DNA of 64,000 bases from Mesorhizobium carmichaelinearum (GCF_900199455.1 NZ_FZQR01000001.1:372001-436000); one strand, 5' to 3'; counted from the stretch's first letter, positions 25,647 to 38,773 are shown. Numbers and translations: made by a program. The notes: a model not told the origin generated them from the letters alone.

Positions 25647-26126
25647 ACCGAGATGAATAGAACCCTTTTGACACGCAATGCCATTTGTCGTCCAGAGACA
25701 GAAAATAGGAGATGATCGCGGACACCCCAGCGATAGCGGCGTCGTCAAATCTTGCTCTTTAAACCTGGAAATGGACCAATACGAAGTTCCGTCCCGGCCT
25801 AAATTCTCAGGGCCCTTGCCAAGCCTTCGCTGCCGAGCAAGTTACGTTGCGTTGGCCGTGTTCCGTCCTGATCGATCTGGCTAGTCCAAAAGAAAAGGCG
25901 CCCAAAGGACGCCTTAAGAGATGGGATTGCTGTCACAACGGGGGCTTGAGCGAATTCAGATCCTCCGGGGGCTGAGGAACGGGATTTCTCCCTCAAGTTA
26001 CATGCGACTATCGGGGTCGGGCCTTAACAAGTCCTTACCGGGCCGTCGAAAAATTTACGAATGTGTACCACTCGTGAAATCTAGGTAAATTCCCGCGACA
26101 TATTTGGTTAACCATGCCGGTTGGGA
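25647..26126. other. Intergenic stretch, 480 bp
   Basis: No gene can be supported. It carries the minus-strand terminator at 25895-25915 and probably the TetR promoter. Short frames here have no family signal. Confidence 0.5.
25895..25915 (-). terminator. Terminator for the acetoacetyl-CoA synthetase transcript
   Basis: AAGGCG at 25895-25900 pairs with CGCCTT at 25910-25915. On the minus strand the stem is followed by TTCTTTT. It lies ~210 nt past the stop of the synthetase gene. Confidence 0.5.
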
Positions 26127-28085
<1,959 letters not shown>

Positions 28086-28284
28086 GATCGATCCTCCCTC
28101 GGTCGTCATCGCTTATGCATATCGCAGCGCAGCAGAGCAAGATTTTGTTGGGCCGATACCCTCAGGTGTGCGCAAATGCCATCGCCGGGCCATAAAGACT
28201 TGAAATGCCTCAGTCCTAAGTCGTAGTGACGACTGGGGTTACATCTGTCGGGCGATTTATCGGAACGGAAGCATATAGGGCGAG

Positions 28285-30138
28285 ATGCCATCATCCTTGA
28301 TCCGCCGCGGAGTATGGGCGATCGGCGCTGCCGTGATCGTCATCGCTCTGGTGGTCGCCACCCTGCCGCTGATCGCCTCGACGCGCATCGTGCGCGACCG
28401 CATCGCCTGGGAAATGAGCGCCTGGAGCGGATTCCGGGTCGCCATCGAAGGCTCGCCGCGCATCGAGGTCTGGCCAAAATTCCGGGCAATCCTGACCGAC
28501 GTGACGCTGTCCAAGTGGACGGACACCGATGCGCCGCCGGTCGTCGAAGCCGAACGGGTGGAGATCGACCTCTCGGCCATGGCGGCCTTGCAGGGCGACG
28601 TGGCGTTTTCCACGGCGCGGCTGGTGCGGCCGACGATCCGCGTCCAGCGCACGGCGGATGGCCTGTTCCTGCCCACGGCACCGACCGGAGGCCGCATCGC
28701 GCGCTCCATCGACACGGCGCGCGGCGTGGTCAATGCCGACCCTGCCAAGCCCGATCTCGATAAACTGCCGGCCGACGCCTTCGGCACGGTTGAATTCAGG
28801 GACGGCCGCATGGTGGCTTCCGTCGACGGCAAGGACGTGGAAATCCTGAGCAGCCTCAGCGGCCAGGCGACCTGGGCGGCGATGAACAGCAATGCCACAC
28901 TGTCGGCAACCGGGATCTGGCGTGGCGAAAGCGTCGCCCTCGACGCTGCCTCGCCGAGGCCACTGGTGCTGTTTGCCGGCGGCGTGGCGCCGCTCACTCT
29001 GGCCTTCAAGGCCGCGCCCGCCACCTTCTCCTTCGACGGCACGGCCAGCATGTCCGAGAACGCCTATTTCGACGGCCAGGTGAAGTTCGCGGCGCCTTCG
29101 CTGCGCCGCGTGCTGGAATGGTCGCAGGCCGGCATCGCACCAAGTGCTGCGATCGGCTCTGTCAGCATTTCGAGTAAGGTCACGGCATCGGCCGGACGCA
29201 TCAAATTCGAGAACACCGCGCTGGCGCTGGACAATAATCCGGGTATGGGCGCGCTGGACCTGTCACTTGGCGATGCCCAGCCGGTGATCTCGGGCACGCT
29301 CGCCTTCGACACGCTCGACCTCAGGTCCTTCCTGTCCGCCTTCACACCGCTGGGGCCGGCGAGCGGGGCCGGGCCAGGTGACGTCGAGACCAATTTCGCC
29401 GACCGGGTCAACCTCGATCTCAGGCTGTCGGCGGCGCATGCCACGGCTGGCGCCATACAGCTCGCCGATGTCGCCGCCACCGCCCAGGTCAAGGATGGTC
29501 TCTCCGTCTTCGACATCTCCGACGCCTCGGCCTTTGGCGGCAACATCCAGACCAGCCTCCGTTTCGACCGCAAGCCCGAGGGCACGCAGGTCGAGATCCG
29601 GCTGCTTGCTTCCGATGTCGACGGCGGCGCGTTCGGGACGGCGGCCGGCATGACCCGGCTGGTGCCGGTCGGCACGGGCACCGTTTCGGTCATCCTCAAG
29701 GGACCGGGCAGGACCTGGGATTCGATCTTTGAAAATGCCGACGGCTCGGTCTCGGCGACCTTCGGCCCCGGCGCGCTCAGCAAGTTCAACCTGGCGGCCT
29801 TTCTCAAGCACAGCGAACAGGGCGGCTTCTTCGCGCTCGACGACGTCTCGGACGGCACGCTGCCGATCGACGGCGCCGAAGTGAAGGCGACCATTTCGCG
29901 CGGCGTGGCGAGGCTGGACAAGGCCGAGGCCAATTCGGCGAAATACAAGATCTGGCTTTCTGGCATCGCCTCCTATGCGGGGCGCGGGCTGGCACTGTCC
30001 GGCGGGGTCATCCAGCCGGACCAGGCGGCAGCGCAGAGGACCGGCCAGCAGGGTCCCAACCAGTCGTCCTTCTTCGTCGGCGGAACCTGGAGCACGCCGT
30101 TCATTTCCCCGATAAGCCGTGGCGTTTCGGGCGAATAG
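28285..30138 (+). CDS. AsmA-like envelope protein
   Basis: The 617-residue protein is anchored by one N-terminal helix (GVWAIGAAVIVIALVVATLP) with a large periplasmic part. It carries the AsmA N-terminal pattern (WEMSAWSGFRVAIEGSPRIE, WPKFRAILTDVTL) and the C-terminal AsmA_2 region (LASDVDGGAFGTAAGM ... DGTLPIDGAEVKATISRGVA). Such proteins are repeating-beta-groove proteins linked to lipid transport between the membranes. Monocistronic. The length is usual. Confidence 0.85.
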   Translation: MPSSLIRRGVWAIGAAVIVIALVVATLPLIASTRIVRDRIAWEMSAWSGFRVAIEGSPRIEVWPKFRAILTDVTLSKWTDTDAPPVVEAERVEIDLSAMAALQGDVAFSTARLVRPTIRVQRTADGLFLPTAPTGGRIARSIDTARGVVNADPAKPDLDKLPADAFGTVEFRDGRMVASVDGKDVEILSSLSGQATWAAMNSNATLSATGIWRGESVALDAASPRPLVLFAGGVAPLTLAFKAAPATFSFDGTASMSENAYFDGQVKFAAPSLRRVLEWSQAGIAPSAAIGSVSISSKVTASAGRIKFENTALALDNNPGMGALDLSLGDAQPVISGTLAFDTLDLRSFLSAFTPLGPASGAGPGDVETNFADRVNLDLRLSAAHATAGAIQLADVAATAQVKDGLSVFDISDASAFGGNIQTSLRFDRKPEGTQVEIRLLASDVDGGAFGTAAGMTRLVPVGTGTVSVILKGPGRTWDSIFENADGSVSATFGPGALSKFNLAAFLKHSEQGGFFALDDVSDGTLPIDGAEVKATISRGVARLDKAEANSAKYKIWLSGIASYAGRGLALSGGVIQPDQAAAQRTGQQGPNQSSFFVGGTWSTPFISPISRGVSGE

Positions 30139-30155
30139 AAGCGCTTCCGTTCAAT

Positions 30156-30231
30156 TGAGCATGATCTCGTCCGAAAACCGGCTTCACCCTCGGGTCAGGC
30201 CCGAGGGCATGCTTTTCGGGATCATGCTCAC
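30156..30231. repeat. Rhizobial intergenic palindromic element (RIME-like)
   Basis: An imperfect palindrome flanked by GAGCATGATC and GATCATGCTC, with an inner CCGAAAA/TTTTCGG pair and a CCTCGGG/CCCGAGG core. This type is common between genes in Mesorhizobium and Rhizobium. It overlaps the potI stop codon and could act as the operon's 3' hairpin. Confidence 0.65.
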
Positions 30232-31046
30232 CCGCGCTGCGCCGCCTGTTCGTCGAGCTGGCGCTGGACCTCACGCCGCTTGTTGGCAATCGAGGCGATG
30301 ATGACGCCGACCGCGACGACGGCGATCAGGATGGTGCAGGCGGCGTTGATCTCCGGCGTCACGCCGAGGCGGACCTGGCTGTAGATCTTCATCGGCAGCG
30401 TCGTGGCGCCGGGGCCGGAGGTGAAGCTGGCGATGACCAGATCATCGAGCGACAGCGTAAAGGCCAGCATCCAGCCAGAGACGATCGCCGGCAGGATGAC
30501 CGGCAGCGTGATCTGGAAGAAGGTCTTCGCCGGCGTTGCGCCGAGATCCATCGCCGCCTCCTCCAGCGACCGGTCGAAGGAAACCAGGCGCGACTGCACG
30601 ACGACCGCCACGAAGCACATTGTCAGCGTGATGTGGGCGAGCGTCACCGTGAAGAAGCCGCGGTCGAGACCGACGGCAACGAAGAGCAGCAGCAGCGACA
30701 GGCCGGTAATGACTTCCGGCATGACGAGCGGCGCGAAGACCATGCCGGAAAACAGCACCCTGCCCCGGAAGCGCGTGTAGCGCGTCAAGGTGAGTGCCGC
30801 CAGCGTGCCGAGCACGGTCGCCACCGTCGCCGAAATGACGCCGACACGCGCCGTGACCCAGGTGGCGTCCATCAGGCCCTGATTGTGGAACAGCGACACA
30901 TACCATTTGGTCGAGAAGCCGCCCCAGACGGTGACGAGCTTGGACTCGTTGAACGAGAAGACGATGAGCAGCACGATCGGCAGGTACAGGAAGGCAAAGC
31001 CCAGCACGATCGAGGTGACGTTGAAGCGGCTCCAGGTGGCGTTCAT
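30228..31046 (-). CDS. potI: Putrescine ABC transporter permease PotI
   Basis: The 272-residue inner-membrane permease has the usual six helices and the EAA loop (EEAAMDLGATPAKTFFQITLP). The C-terminus LVIASFTSGPGATTLPMKIY is typical of PotC/PotI. It imports putrescine with PotF, G and H. The ATG at 31046 overlaps the potH stop (ATGA) and is the true start; the longer frame to 31175 is a shadow of potH. Last gene of the minus-strand potFGHI operon. Confidence 0.93.
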   Translation of the reverse strand: MNATWSRFNVTSIVLGFAFLYLPIVLLIVFSFNESKLVTVWGGFSTKWYVSLFHNQGLMDATWVTARVGVISATVATVLGTLAALTLTRYTRFRGRVLFSGMVFAPLVMPEVITGLSLLLLFVAVGLDRGFFTVTLAHITLTMCFVAVVVQSRLVSFDRSLEEAAMDLGATPAKTFFQITLPVILPAIVSGWMLAFTLSLDDLVIASFTSGPGATTLPMKIYSQVRLGVTPEINAACTILIAVVAVGVIIASIANKRREVQRQLDEQAAQRG

Positions 31047-32011
31047 TTGCCCTGCTCCTGGGCACGCGCCTGCGCCTGCTGGAAAAGCATGATCGGCACG
31101 GTGAGCAGCAGCAACAGGATGACGGCCACCGCCGACGACACCGGCCAGTCCCGGTTGGCGAAGAACTCGTTCCACAGCGTCTTGCCGATCATCAGCGTGG
31201 ACGAGCCACCGAGCAGATCGGGGATGACGAACTCGCCGACGGCCGGGATGAACACCAGCAGGCAGCCGGCAATGACGCCCGGCAGCGACAGCGGGAAGGT
31301 GATCTTCCAGAAGGCTGATGTCGGCGGGCAGCCGAGATCCTTGGCCGCCTCGATCAGCGAGTAATCCATCTTTTCCAGGGACGAATAGAGCGGCAGCACC
31401 ATGAACGGCAAATAGGAATAGACGATGCCGATGAAGATCGCCGTATAGGTGTTGAGGATGACCAGCGGCTGGTTGATGATGTGCAGCGACAGGAGCAGCT
31501 GGTTGAGCAGGCCCTCGGGCTTGAGAATGCCGATCCAGGCATAGACGCGGATCAGGAACGAGGTCCAGAACGGCAGGATGACCAGCATCAGCAAGGTCGG
31601 ACGGATGGTCGCCGGCGCGCGTGACATGCCATAGGCGATCGGGTAGCCGACGATCAGTGTCAGGACGGTCGAGATCGCGGCAATGATGACGCTCGTTACA
31701 TAGGCCTTGAAGTAGAGCGCGTCCTGCGTCAGCCAGACATAATTGTCGAAGTTGAGATTACGGAACCCGGCGAAGAAGCCGGATACGCCGTCGCTGAAAT
31801 CGAGCACCGGCGTGTAGGGCGGCATGGCGATCGCCGTCTGCGACAGTGAAATCTTGAAGACGATGACGAAGGGAATGAGGAAGAAGAACAACAGCCAGAG
31901 GTAGGGGACGATGATGACGAGCCGGTTGACGAAGCCGGCACCCAGGCGGTTCAGGAACGGCTTGGCGGCAGTCGATGGCGCGGCGGCATCGGTGACGGCG
32001 ATGTTGGACAT
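31043..32011 (-). CDS. potH: Putrescine ABC transporter permease PotH
   Basis: The 322-residue permease has an N-terminal cytoplasmic leader, a first helix (VNRLVIIVPYLWLLFFFLIP) and five more. The EAA loop is LIEAAKDLGCPPTSAFWKIT. FVIPDLLGGSSTLMIGKTLW is diagnostic of PotB/PotH. It lies 9 nt downstream of potG and overlaps potI by 4 nt. Confidence 0.93.
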   Translation of the reverse strand: MSNIAVTDAAAPSTAAKPFLNRLGAGFVNRLVIIVPYLWLLFFFLIPFVIVFKISLSQTAIAMPPYTPVLDFSDGVSGFFAGFRNLNFDNYVWLTQDALYFKAYVTSVIIAAISTVLTLIVGYPIAYGMSRAPATIRPTLLMLVILPFWTSFLIRVYAWIGILKPEGLLNQLLLSLHIINQPLVILNTYTAIFIGIVYSYLPFMVLPLYSSLEKMDYSLIEAAKDLGCPPTSAFWKITFPLSLPGVIAGCLLVFIPAVGEFVIPDLLGGSSTLMIGKTLWNEFFANRDWPVSSAVAVILLLLLTVPIMLFQQAQARAQEQGK

Positions 32012-32020
32012 ATCAGCCCC

Positions 32021-33163
32021 CTACCGTGCCAGCACGACGCCGGCGTCGGGCCGGAAGGACACCCAGGCGCGGTCGTTCCAGGTCAGCGGGTCCTCGGTCA
32101 CGCGCGCCGCGTTCAAGGCGCTTGCCCTGATGATCTGCCCGTCGTCGAGCCTGATGTGGTAGACGGTCATGTCGCCGAGATAGGCGACATCATAGACCTC
32201 GCCTTCCAGCGCGTTGACGGCATCGGCGGGCTTCTTCGACGAGACCTTGATCTTCTCCGGTCTGATGGCGAAGACGATATCGGCATTGGCCGCGGCGGCC
32301 GCGCCGCCATTCTCGACGACGATCTGGGCTCCGCTCGCTCCAGTGATGCGGGTGGTGTTGGCCGACCGCTCGGCGACCTTGCCCTCGAACATGTTCACAT
32401 TGCCGACGAAATGCGCGACGAAGCGCGAGGCCGGGGCTTCATAGACTTCCGCCGGCGTCGCAACCTGCATGACCTCGCCCTTGTCCATGATGGCGATGCG
32501 ATCGGCCATGGTCATCGCTTCTTCCTGGTCGTGGGTGACGACGACGAAGGTCAGCCCGAGTTCCTGCTGCAAATCCATCAGTTCGAACTGGGTTTCCTCG
32601 CGCAGCTTCTTGTCGAGGGCGCCGAGCGGCTCGTCGAGCAGCAGCACCTTCGGCCGCTTGGCGACCGAGCGGGCAAGCGCGACGCGCTGGCGCTGGCCGC
32701 CGGAGAGCTGGTGCGGTTTGCGCTTGGCGAACTGCTCGAGCTTGACCAGCTTCAGCATCTCGGCGACGCGCTTTTCGATATCGGGCTTGGGCATGCCTTC
32801 CTGCTTGAGGCCGAAGGCGATGTTGTTCTCCACCGTCATATGCGGGAACAGGGCATAGGACTGGAACATCATGTTGACCGGCCGGCGATAGGGCGGGATG
32901 CCGCGCAGATCCTGGCCATCGAGCAGGATGCGGCCGGCTGTCGGTTCCTCGAAGCCGGCAAGCATCCGCAGAAGCGTCGACTTGCCGCAACCCGAGGCGC
33001 CGAGCAGCGCGAAGAATTCGCGCTCGAAGATGGTCAGCGACAGATTGTTGACGGCGGTGAAGTCACCGAACTTCTTGGTGACGTTGTCGAACTGGATGTA
33101 TGGCTTGGCGTTCGGGTCGTTCCATGGCGCGAAATCCCTGCGGATGCTGCCAAGCGATTTCAT
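32021..33163 (-). CDS. potG: Putrescine ABC transporter ATPase PotG
   Basis: The 380-residue ATPase is cytoplasmic. It has Walker A GASGCGKSTLLRMLAG, Q-loop MMFQSYALFPHMTV, signature LSGGQRQRVALA, Walker B VLLLDEPLGALD and H-loop VTHDQEEAM. A C-terminal TOBE domain (~290-380) is present. It energises import by PotH/PotI and sits directly after a strong hairpin that separates it from potF. Confidence 0.95.
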   Translation of the reverse strand: MKSLGSIRRDFAPWNDPNAKPYIQFDNVTKKFGDFTAVNNLSLTIFEREFFALLGASGCGKSTLLRMLAGFEEPTAGRILLDGQDLRGIPPYRRPVNMMFQSYALFPHMTVENNIAFGLKQEGMPKPDIEKRVAEMLKLVKLEQFAKRKPHQLSGGQRQRVALARSVAKRPKVLLLDEPLGALDKKLREETQFELMDLQQELGLTFVVVTHDQEEAMTMADRIAIMDKGEVMQVATPAEVYEAPASRFVAHFVGNVNMFEGKVAERSANTTRITGASGAQIVVENGGAAAAANADIVFAIRPEKIKVSSKKPADAVNALEGEVYDVAYLGDMTVYHIRLDDGQIIRASALNAARVTEDPLTWNDRAWVSFRPDAGVVLAR

Positions 33164-33191
33164 ATCCCCACTCCGTGCTTATTGATTCCTC

Positions 33192-33228
33192 AAAAAACGC
33201 GACCCCGGCAGTTGTCTGTCGGGGTCGC
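33192..33228 (-). terminator. Intra-operon terminator/attenuator between potF and potG
   Basis: A perfect 9-bp stem GCGACCCCG/CGGGGTCGC (33199-33207 / 33220-33228) is followed on the minus strand by six T. It stands 10 nt after the potF stop. It should end most transcripts after potF, giving more binding protein than transporter, the usual stoichiometry for ABC importers. Confidence 0.8.
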
Positions 33229-33237
33229 TTCAAATGC

Positions 33238-34335
33238 TTATTGGCCGGTGACGATCTTGGTCCAGGTGCGCGTGATGACGCGCTGGGTCTTGGGATCGTA
33301 AGGAGAGACCGTGTAGAGCTTCTGCAAGGTCGCGTCGTCCGGATAGACGGCCGGGTCGCTCAGCAGCGCCTTGTCGACGAACTGCTGCGATGCCTTGTTG
33401 CCGTTGGCGTAGAGCACGGCATTCGACGATTTGGCGATCACTTCCGGCGTCATCATGTAGTTGAGGAATTCATGCGCTTCGGCGACATGCGGCGCATCGG
33501 CCGGGATCGCCATCTGGTCGAACCACATCTGGGCGCCTTCCTTCGGCACGGAATAGCCGATCTCCACGCCTTGCTTGGCGTCCTGGGCGCGGTTGCGCGC
33601 CTGGAAGACGTCACCCGACCAGCCGACCGCCAGGCAGATGTCGCCATTGGCCAAGGCATTGATGTATTCGGATGAGTGGAACTTCCGGATGAAGGGGCGG
33701 ACCTTCATCAGGGCTTCCTCGGCCTTGGCGATGTCGTCGGGCGAGGTGCTGTTCGGGTCGAGGCCGACATATTTCAACGCCGCCGGAATGATGTCGGCCG
33801 GCGAATCCAGCACATAGACACCGCAGTCCTTCAGCTTGGCGAGACTCTCGGGATTGAAGAACACGTCCCAGCTGTCGATCTTGTCGGTGCCGAGTGCTGC
33901 CTGCACCTTCTTGATGTTGTAGCCGATGCCGACCGTGCCCCACATGTAGTTGATCGAATACTCATTGCCCGGGTCGTATTTGGCGGTCCTTTGCGAAACC
34001 GTGTCCCACATGTTGGAGAGGTTCGGCAGTTTCGACTTGTCGAGCTTCTGGAACACACCAGCCTGGATCTGGCGGGCAAGGAAATTGCCGCTCGGCACGA
34101 CGACGTCATAGCCGCTGCCGCCGGCCAGCAGCTTGGTTTCGAGGATCTCGTTGGAATCGAACGTGTCATAGACGACCTTGATGCCGGTCTTCTTGGTGAA
34201 ATCTTCGACGATCGTCGGGTCGATGTAATCGGACCAGTTGAAGACATTGACGACGCGGTCCTCGGCATGCCCGGCGGGCGTGAACAATGTCAGAAATACC
34301 GAGGTTGCCGAAAGCCAGAGCGCTTTGCGGATCAT
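33238..34335 (-). CDS. potF: Periplasmic putrescine-binding protein PotF
   Basis: The 365-residue solute-binding protein has a Sec signal (MIRKALWLSATSVFLTLFTP, cut near GHA-ED). The mature start VVNVFNWSDYIDPTIVEDF is the PotD/PotF signature; SWDVFFNPE and ICLAVGWSGDVFQA supply binding-site residues. The ATG at 34335 has AAGGAG upstream, better than the frame start at 34362. First gene of potFGHI. The 326-bp gap upstream (34336-34661) holds no gene and should contain the promoter. Confidence 0.94.
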   Translation of the reverse strand: MIRKALWLSATSVFLTLFTPAGHAEDRVVNVFNWSDYIDPTIVEDFTKKTGIKVVYDTFDSNEILETKLLAGGSGYDVVVPSGNFLARQIQAGVFQKLDKSKLPNLSNMWDTVSQRTAKYDPGNEYSINYMWGTVGIGYNIKKVQAALGTDKIDSWDVFFNPESLAKLKDCGVYVLDSPADIIPAALKYVGLDPNSTSPDDIAKAEEALMKVRPFIRKFHSSEYINALANGDICLAVGWSGDVFQARNRAQDAKQGVEIGYSVPKEGAQMWFDQMAIPADAPHVAEAHEFLNYMMTPEVIAKSSNAVLYANGNKASQQFVDKALLSDPAVYPDDATLQKLYTVSPYDPKTQRVITRTWTKIVTGQ

Positions 34336-34661
34336 GCTATTCTCCTTTGGTGAGTGTTCCATCGCCGGCTCGTCGCGACAGGCGCGCGGCCGGGCATTTG
34401 TTTCAGACTATTGAGCTCTCCAGGGGACAACAAGCGCCGATTGGCGCGCCGGTCGCGGCCGCACAATTGTCCCGGATTGGAAGGAATCACGGTGCCGTCA
34501 GTAGCTTTCGCCGCCGCGCGGACAGAAATACAGAAATATGGAGCGGTCTCGATCGGGCCGCCGGGGAGACTTGGCAAGATACGCCTGTCTTGTTGTTGCC
34601 GTGTTCCCAGCCTGCCCGGGCGGCAGCAACATTGTCAATGGCAAAGCTTCAGCGGCCTGCA

Positions 34662-35615
34662 TCAATTCGGCGACGGCACCCCGGTGACCCCTGCCCGCCG
34701 CGGCCGCGCCTGGCGCTTGAACTCGAGCCCGATATGGACGAGCAGCGCCGTGACCACCACCGCGCCGCCGATGATGGTGCGCCCGGACGGCACCTCGGAA
34801 TGGATGAGCCAGACCCATATCGGCCCAAGGATCGGCTCGAATGTGCCGAGCAGTGCCGCGAGGGCCGCCGGGATCAGCCGCGCGCCGGTGGCGAAGAAGG
34901 CAAGGCCGATACCGAGATTGACCACGCCGAAGGCGAAGAGAAAGCCCATATCACCGGCCGAGACCGCGAAGGTCGACGCCTGCGAGGCGGCAAAGCCCGC
35001 GGCCAGGATCGTGCCGAGGCAGGTCGCCGGCGTCATCCTGACGCTGGCGAACCGCCTCGTGATGACGGTCGCGATCGAGAACATCAAGGCGATCAGCAGC
35101 GCCAGCCCGTCACCTATGGGTGAGACGGCGCCATCGAGCGATTCCGACACCATGATGGCGACGCCGGCAATGACGGCGGCGATCGCCACCCAGGTCACGG
35201 CACCAACCCGTTCGCGAAACAGCGCCCAGGCAAGCAGTGCCGCCAGAAGCGGCACGCCGGCCTGCATCAAAAGGATGTTGGCGACGGTGGTGTAGGCGAG
35301 CGCCACGACGAAGGCGGTCGATGCGATGGTGAAGCAGAGCCCGACGGCAAGGCCAGGCAGGCCCATGTCGCGAAACGATCTCAGCATGCCGCGCCAGCCG
35401 TCACGCCAGGCCATGAAAGAGAGCAGGAAGGCGGCGGCCCAGACGGAGCGCCAGAAAATCACCGTCCAGCTGTCACCGACAGAGATGAAGCGGGCGATGG
35501 TGCCGCCGAAACTCCACATCAGCGCCGACAGGAACACCAGAAGCATGCCGACACGTTCCTCGCGCGGCGAGGAAGTCGATGCAACAAGACCTGATGATGA
35601 TGCTGCGTCTGTCAT
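34662..35615 (-). CDS. EamA-family (DMT) transporter
   Basis: The 317-residue membrane protein has ten predicted helices in two EamA repeats (e.g. LLVFLSALMWSFGGTIARFI and ALLIALMFSIATVITRRFAS). Members export amino acids, nucleosides or related metabolites; the substrate is not readable. The ATG at 35615 (MTDAASSSG) is the likely start because the preceding ~40 codons are not membrane-protein-like. A possible link to the neighbouring polyamine genes is positional only. Confidence 0.85.
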   Translation of the reverse strand: MTDAASSSGLVASTSSPREERVGMLLVFLSALMWSFGGTIARFISVGDSWTVIFWRSVWAAAFLLSFMAWRDGWRGMLRSFRDMGLPGLAVGLCFTIASTAFVVALAYTTVANILLMQAGVPLLAALLAWALFRERVGAVTWVAIAAVIAGVAIMVSESLDGAVSPIGDGLALLIALMFSIATVITRRFASVRMTPATCLGTILAAGFAASQASTFAVSAGDMGFLFAFGVVNLGIGLAFFATGARLIPAALAALLGTFEPILGPIWVWLIHSEVPSGRTIIGGAVVVTALLVHIGLEFKRQARPRRAGVTGVPSPN

Positions 35616-35752
35616 GGGCCCGACTGTCGAGCTTTTCTGGACGGGACGATGCGCAAGGGACGACAAAAAACTGCTCTGTTCGCGTAACGCAAAGACTTGG
35701 AGAGCGGGTGATCCAGACACCAGCGATGATTGTGGCACCTTTGCTGCCGCGT

Positions 35753-37189
35753 TTACTGGAAGTCGAAAGCGCTCAGGCCTGTCACCATCTCGTCCAGGCC
35801 GAGTGGACGCGTTACCGGCGGCTCGGCGCGTGCCAGGCAGCCGACGCGCTCGCAGAGCCGGCAGGCGGGTCCGACCGGCGTCGCCGTCAAAACGCCCGGT
35901 CCAGCCTTACCGCCGGGCAGAGCCGCGCCGTAGACAATGTCGTCGCGGAAGCCGATGTCGCAACCGAGCAACAGCGCGGTGCGGCGCGGACGCTCTGCGA
36001 ACGCGCCTTGCGGCCCTTCCAGCGTGCGGGCGATGCACAGGAACTCGGCGCCGTCGGGCATTTCCACCGCCTCGACGAAAACCTGGCCGGGCTGGGAGAA
36101 GGCGGCATGCACGGGCAGCTTGGGGCAGCCGCCGCCAAAGCGGCTGTGCGGAAAGCCCTGGCTGCCGGCCCTGCGGAAGCGGTTCCCGGCATTGTCGACC
36201 TCCAGCATGAAGAAGGGCACGCCCGGCGCGCCCTGCCGCTGCAGCATGGTCAGCCGGTTCGCCGCCTGCTCGAAGGAGACGCCGAAGCGCGAGCGCAGGA
36301 CGTCGATATCGTAGCGGGCGCGGACGGCGGCCATATGAAAGGCCTGATAGGGCATCATCAGCGCATGCGCGGCATAGCGGCCGAGCTCGAAGCGGGCGAG
36401 ACGGCGGGCTTCGTCGGTGCTCAGCTTGAGCGCCTGGATCTGACCGGCGACGGCGACCGTCATGCGGATCAGACAGGCCTCCATCGCCACTTCGCGCAAC
36501 TGATCGAATGGCGACAGCCGCTCTGACAGGAACAGGCGCTGCGAATGGCGATCGTAGCGGCGGCGCCAGTTCGGCATGGTGGCGACCGGCAGGACCTTGA
36601 CGACGATGCCGTATTCGCGCTTCAGCCAGGCCTTCAAGGCACCGAACAAATCGTCGCCGGGATCGAGCACCGCGGTGAACGCCTCGGTCTCCTCCTCGAG
36701 TGCCGTGAAATGGTTCGGCCGCCGCTCGAAAGTCTCATGCACCTCGTCGATCGGCAGGCGCGCGCCGGACAGCGCCGTGGCGCGACCCTCGCGCGCCAGG
36801 AGTTCGTTGAGGTCTGACAGCCGCTCGGCTTGCTCGCGATAGGCGCGAAACAGTTTTATCACCGCAGCCGACGCATTGGGCGCCGCCTCGGCAAGCTCGA
36901 TCAGTTCCTGGTCTCCCGGCAATTCGCCGACCAGCAGCGGATCGGTGAACACTTCCTTCAAGGCCGCGACCGACCCCCTCGCCTCGCCCTGCAGCTCATG
37001 CGGATCAACCTTGTAGACGGAGGCCAGCTTGAGGATCAGTTGCACCGTCAGCGGCCGCTGGTTGCGCTCGATCAGGTTGAGATAGGACGGCGAGATGCCG
37101 AGCCCCTCGGCCATCGCCGTCTGGGTCAGGCCTTTGGCGTTGCGGATGCGGCGGATGCGCGGCCCGGCGAAAATCTTCTGCTCAGCCAT
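35753..37189 (-). CDS. RamB/ScfR-type XRE regulator with IrrE-like domain
   Basis: The 478-residue protein has an XRE HTH at ~10-65 (GLTQTAMAEGLGISPSYLNL). The middle IrrE/ImmA-like domain lacks the HExxH zinc motif (QLREVAMEAC in its place). The C-terminal short-chain-acyl regulator domain has a cysteine motif (CRLCERVGCLAR). RamB in actinobacteria controls aceA and aceB; this gene is divergent from aceA (237 bp apart), which supports control of the glyoxylate shunt. Four TTTACA-like motifs stand between them. Acyl-CoA sensing is a family-level expectation. Confidence 0.88.
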   Translation of the reverse strand: MAEQKIFAGPRIRRIRNAKGLTQTAMAEGLGISPSYLNLIERNQRPLTVQLILKLASVYKVDPHELQGEARGSVAALKEVFTDPLLVGELPGDQELIELAEAAPNASAAVIKLFRAYREQAERLSDLNELLAREGRATALSGARLPIDEVHETFERRPNHFTALEEETEAFTAVLDPGDDLFGALKAWLKREYGIVVKVLPVATMPNWRRRYDRHSQRLFLSERLSPFDQLREVAMEACLIRMTVAVAGQIQALKLSTDEARRLARFELGRYAAHALMMPYQAFHMAAVRARYDIDVLRSRFGVSFEQAANRLTMLQRQGAPGVPFFMLEVDNAGNRFRRAGSQGFPHSRFGGGCPKLPVHAAFSQPGQVFVEAVEMPDGAEFLCIARTLEGPQGAFAERPRRTALLLGCDIGFRDDIVYGAALPGGKAGPGVLTATPVGPACRLCERVGCLARAEPPVTRPLGLDEMVTGLSAFDFQ

Positions 37190-37206
37190 CGACTGCCCTT
37201 GACAGG

Positions 37207-37359
37207 AATTTACATGGCATTCGCGTCAAATCCGTTGCTGTTGATTTTACAATCATGACAAATTTACAACAGCCCTCTGTCAAACACAACACAGGTTTTC
37301 CCTTATCTCTGGCCATATCTCCTGATTTTTCTGGCTGATTTTGCGCCGCAATGTAAATT
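37207..37359. promoter_or_regulatory. Four TTTACA motifs in the regulator-aceA intergenic region
   Basis: AATTTACA occurs at 37207-37214 and 37261-37268, ATTTTACA at 37244-37251, and the inverse TGTAAATT at 37352-37359. The shared A(A/T)TTTACA word in an otherwise GC-rich genome is a candidate operator for the divergent RamB/ScfR-type protein. No footprint can be inferred. Confidence 0.4.
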
Positions 37360-37426
37360 CAGTCACATCCCAATGCGCCGGAAGACGGGCGCGCGGACAG
37401 AGTGCAGCAATCCTTCGGAGTGACTC

Positions 37427-38716
<1,290 letters not shown>

Positions 38717-38773
38717 CGGATTAGAAAACATCGAGGAAACGCCCAAAAGGGCTTCAGACACAGGAGAAGACCA

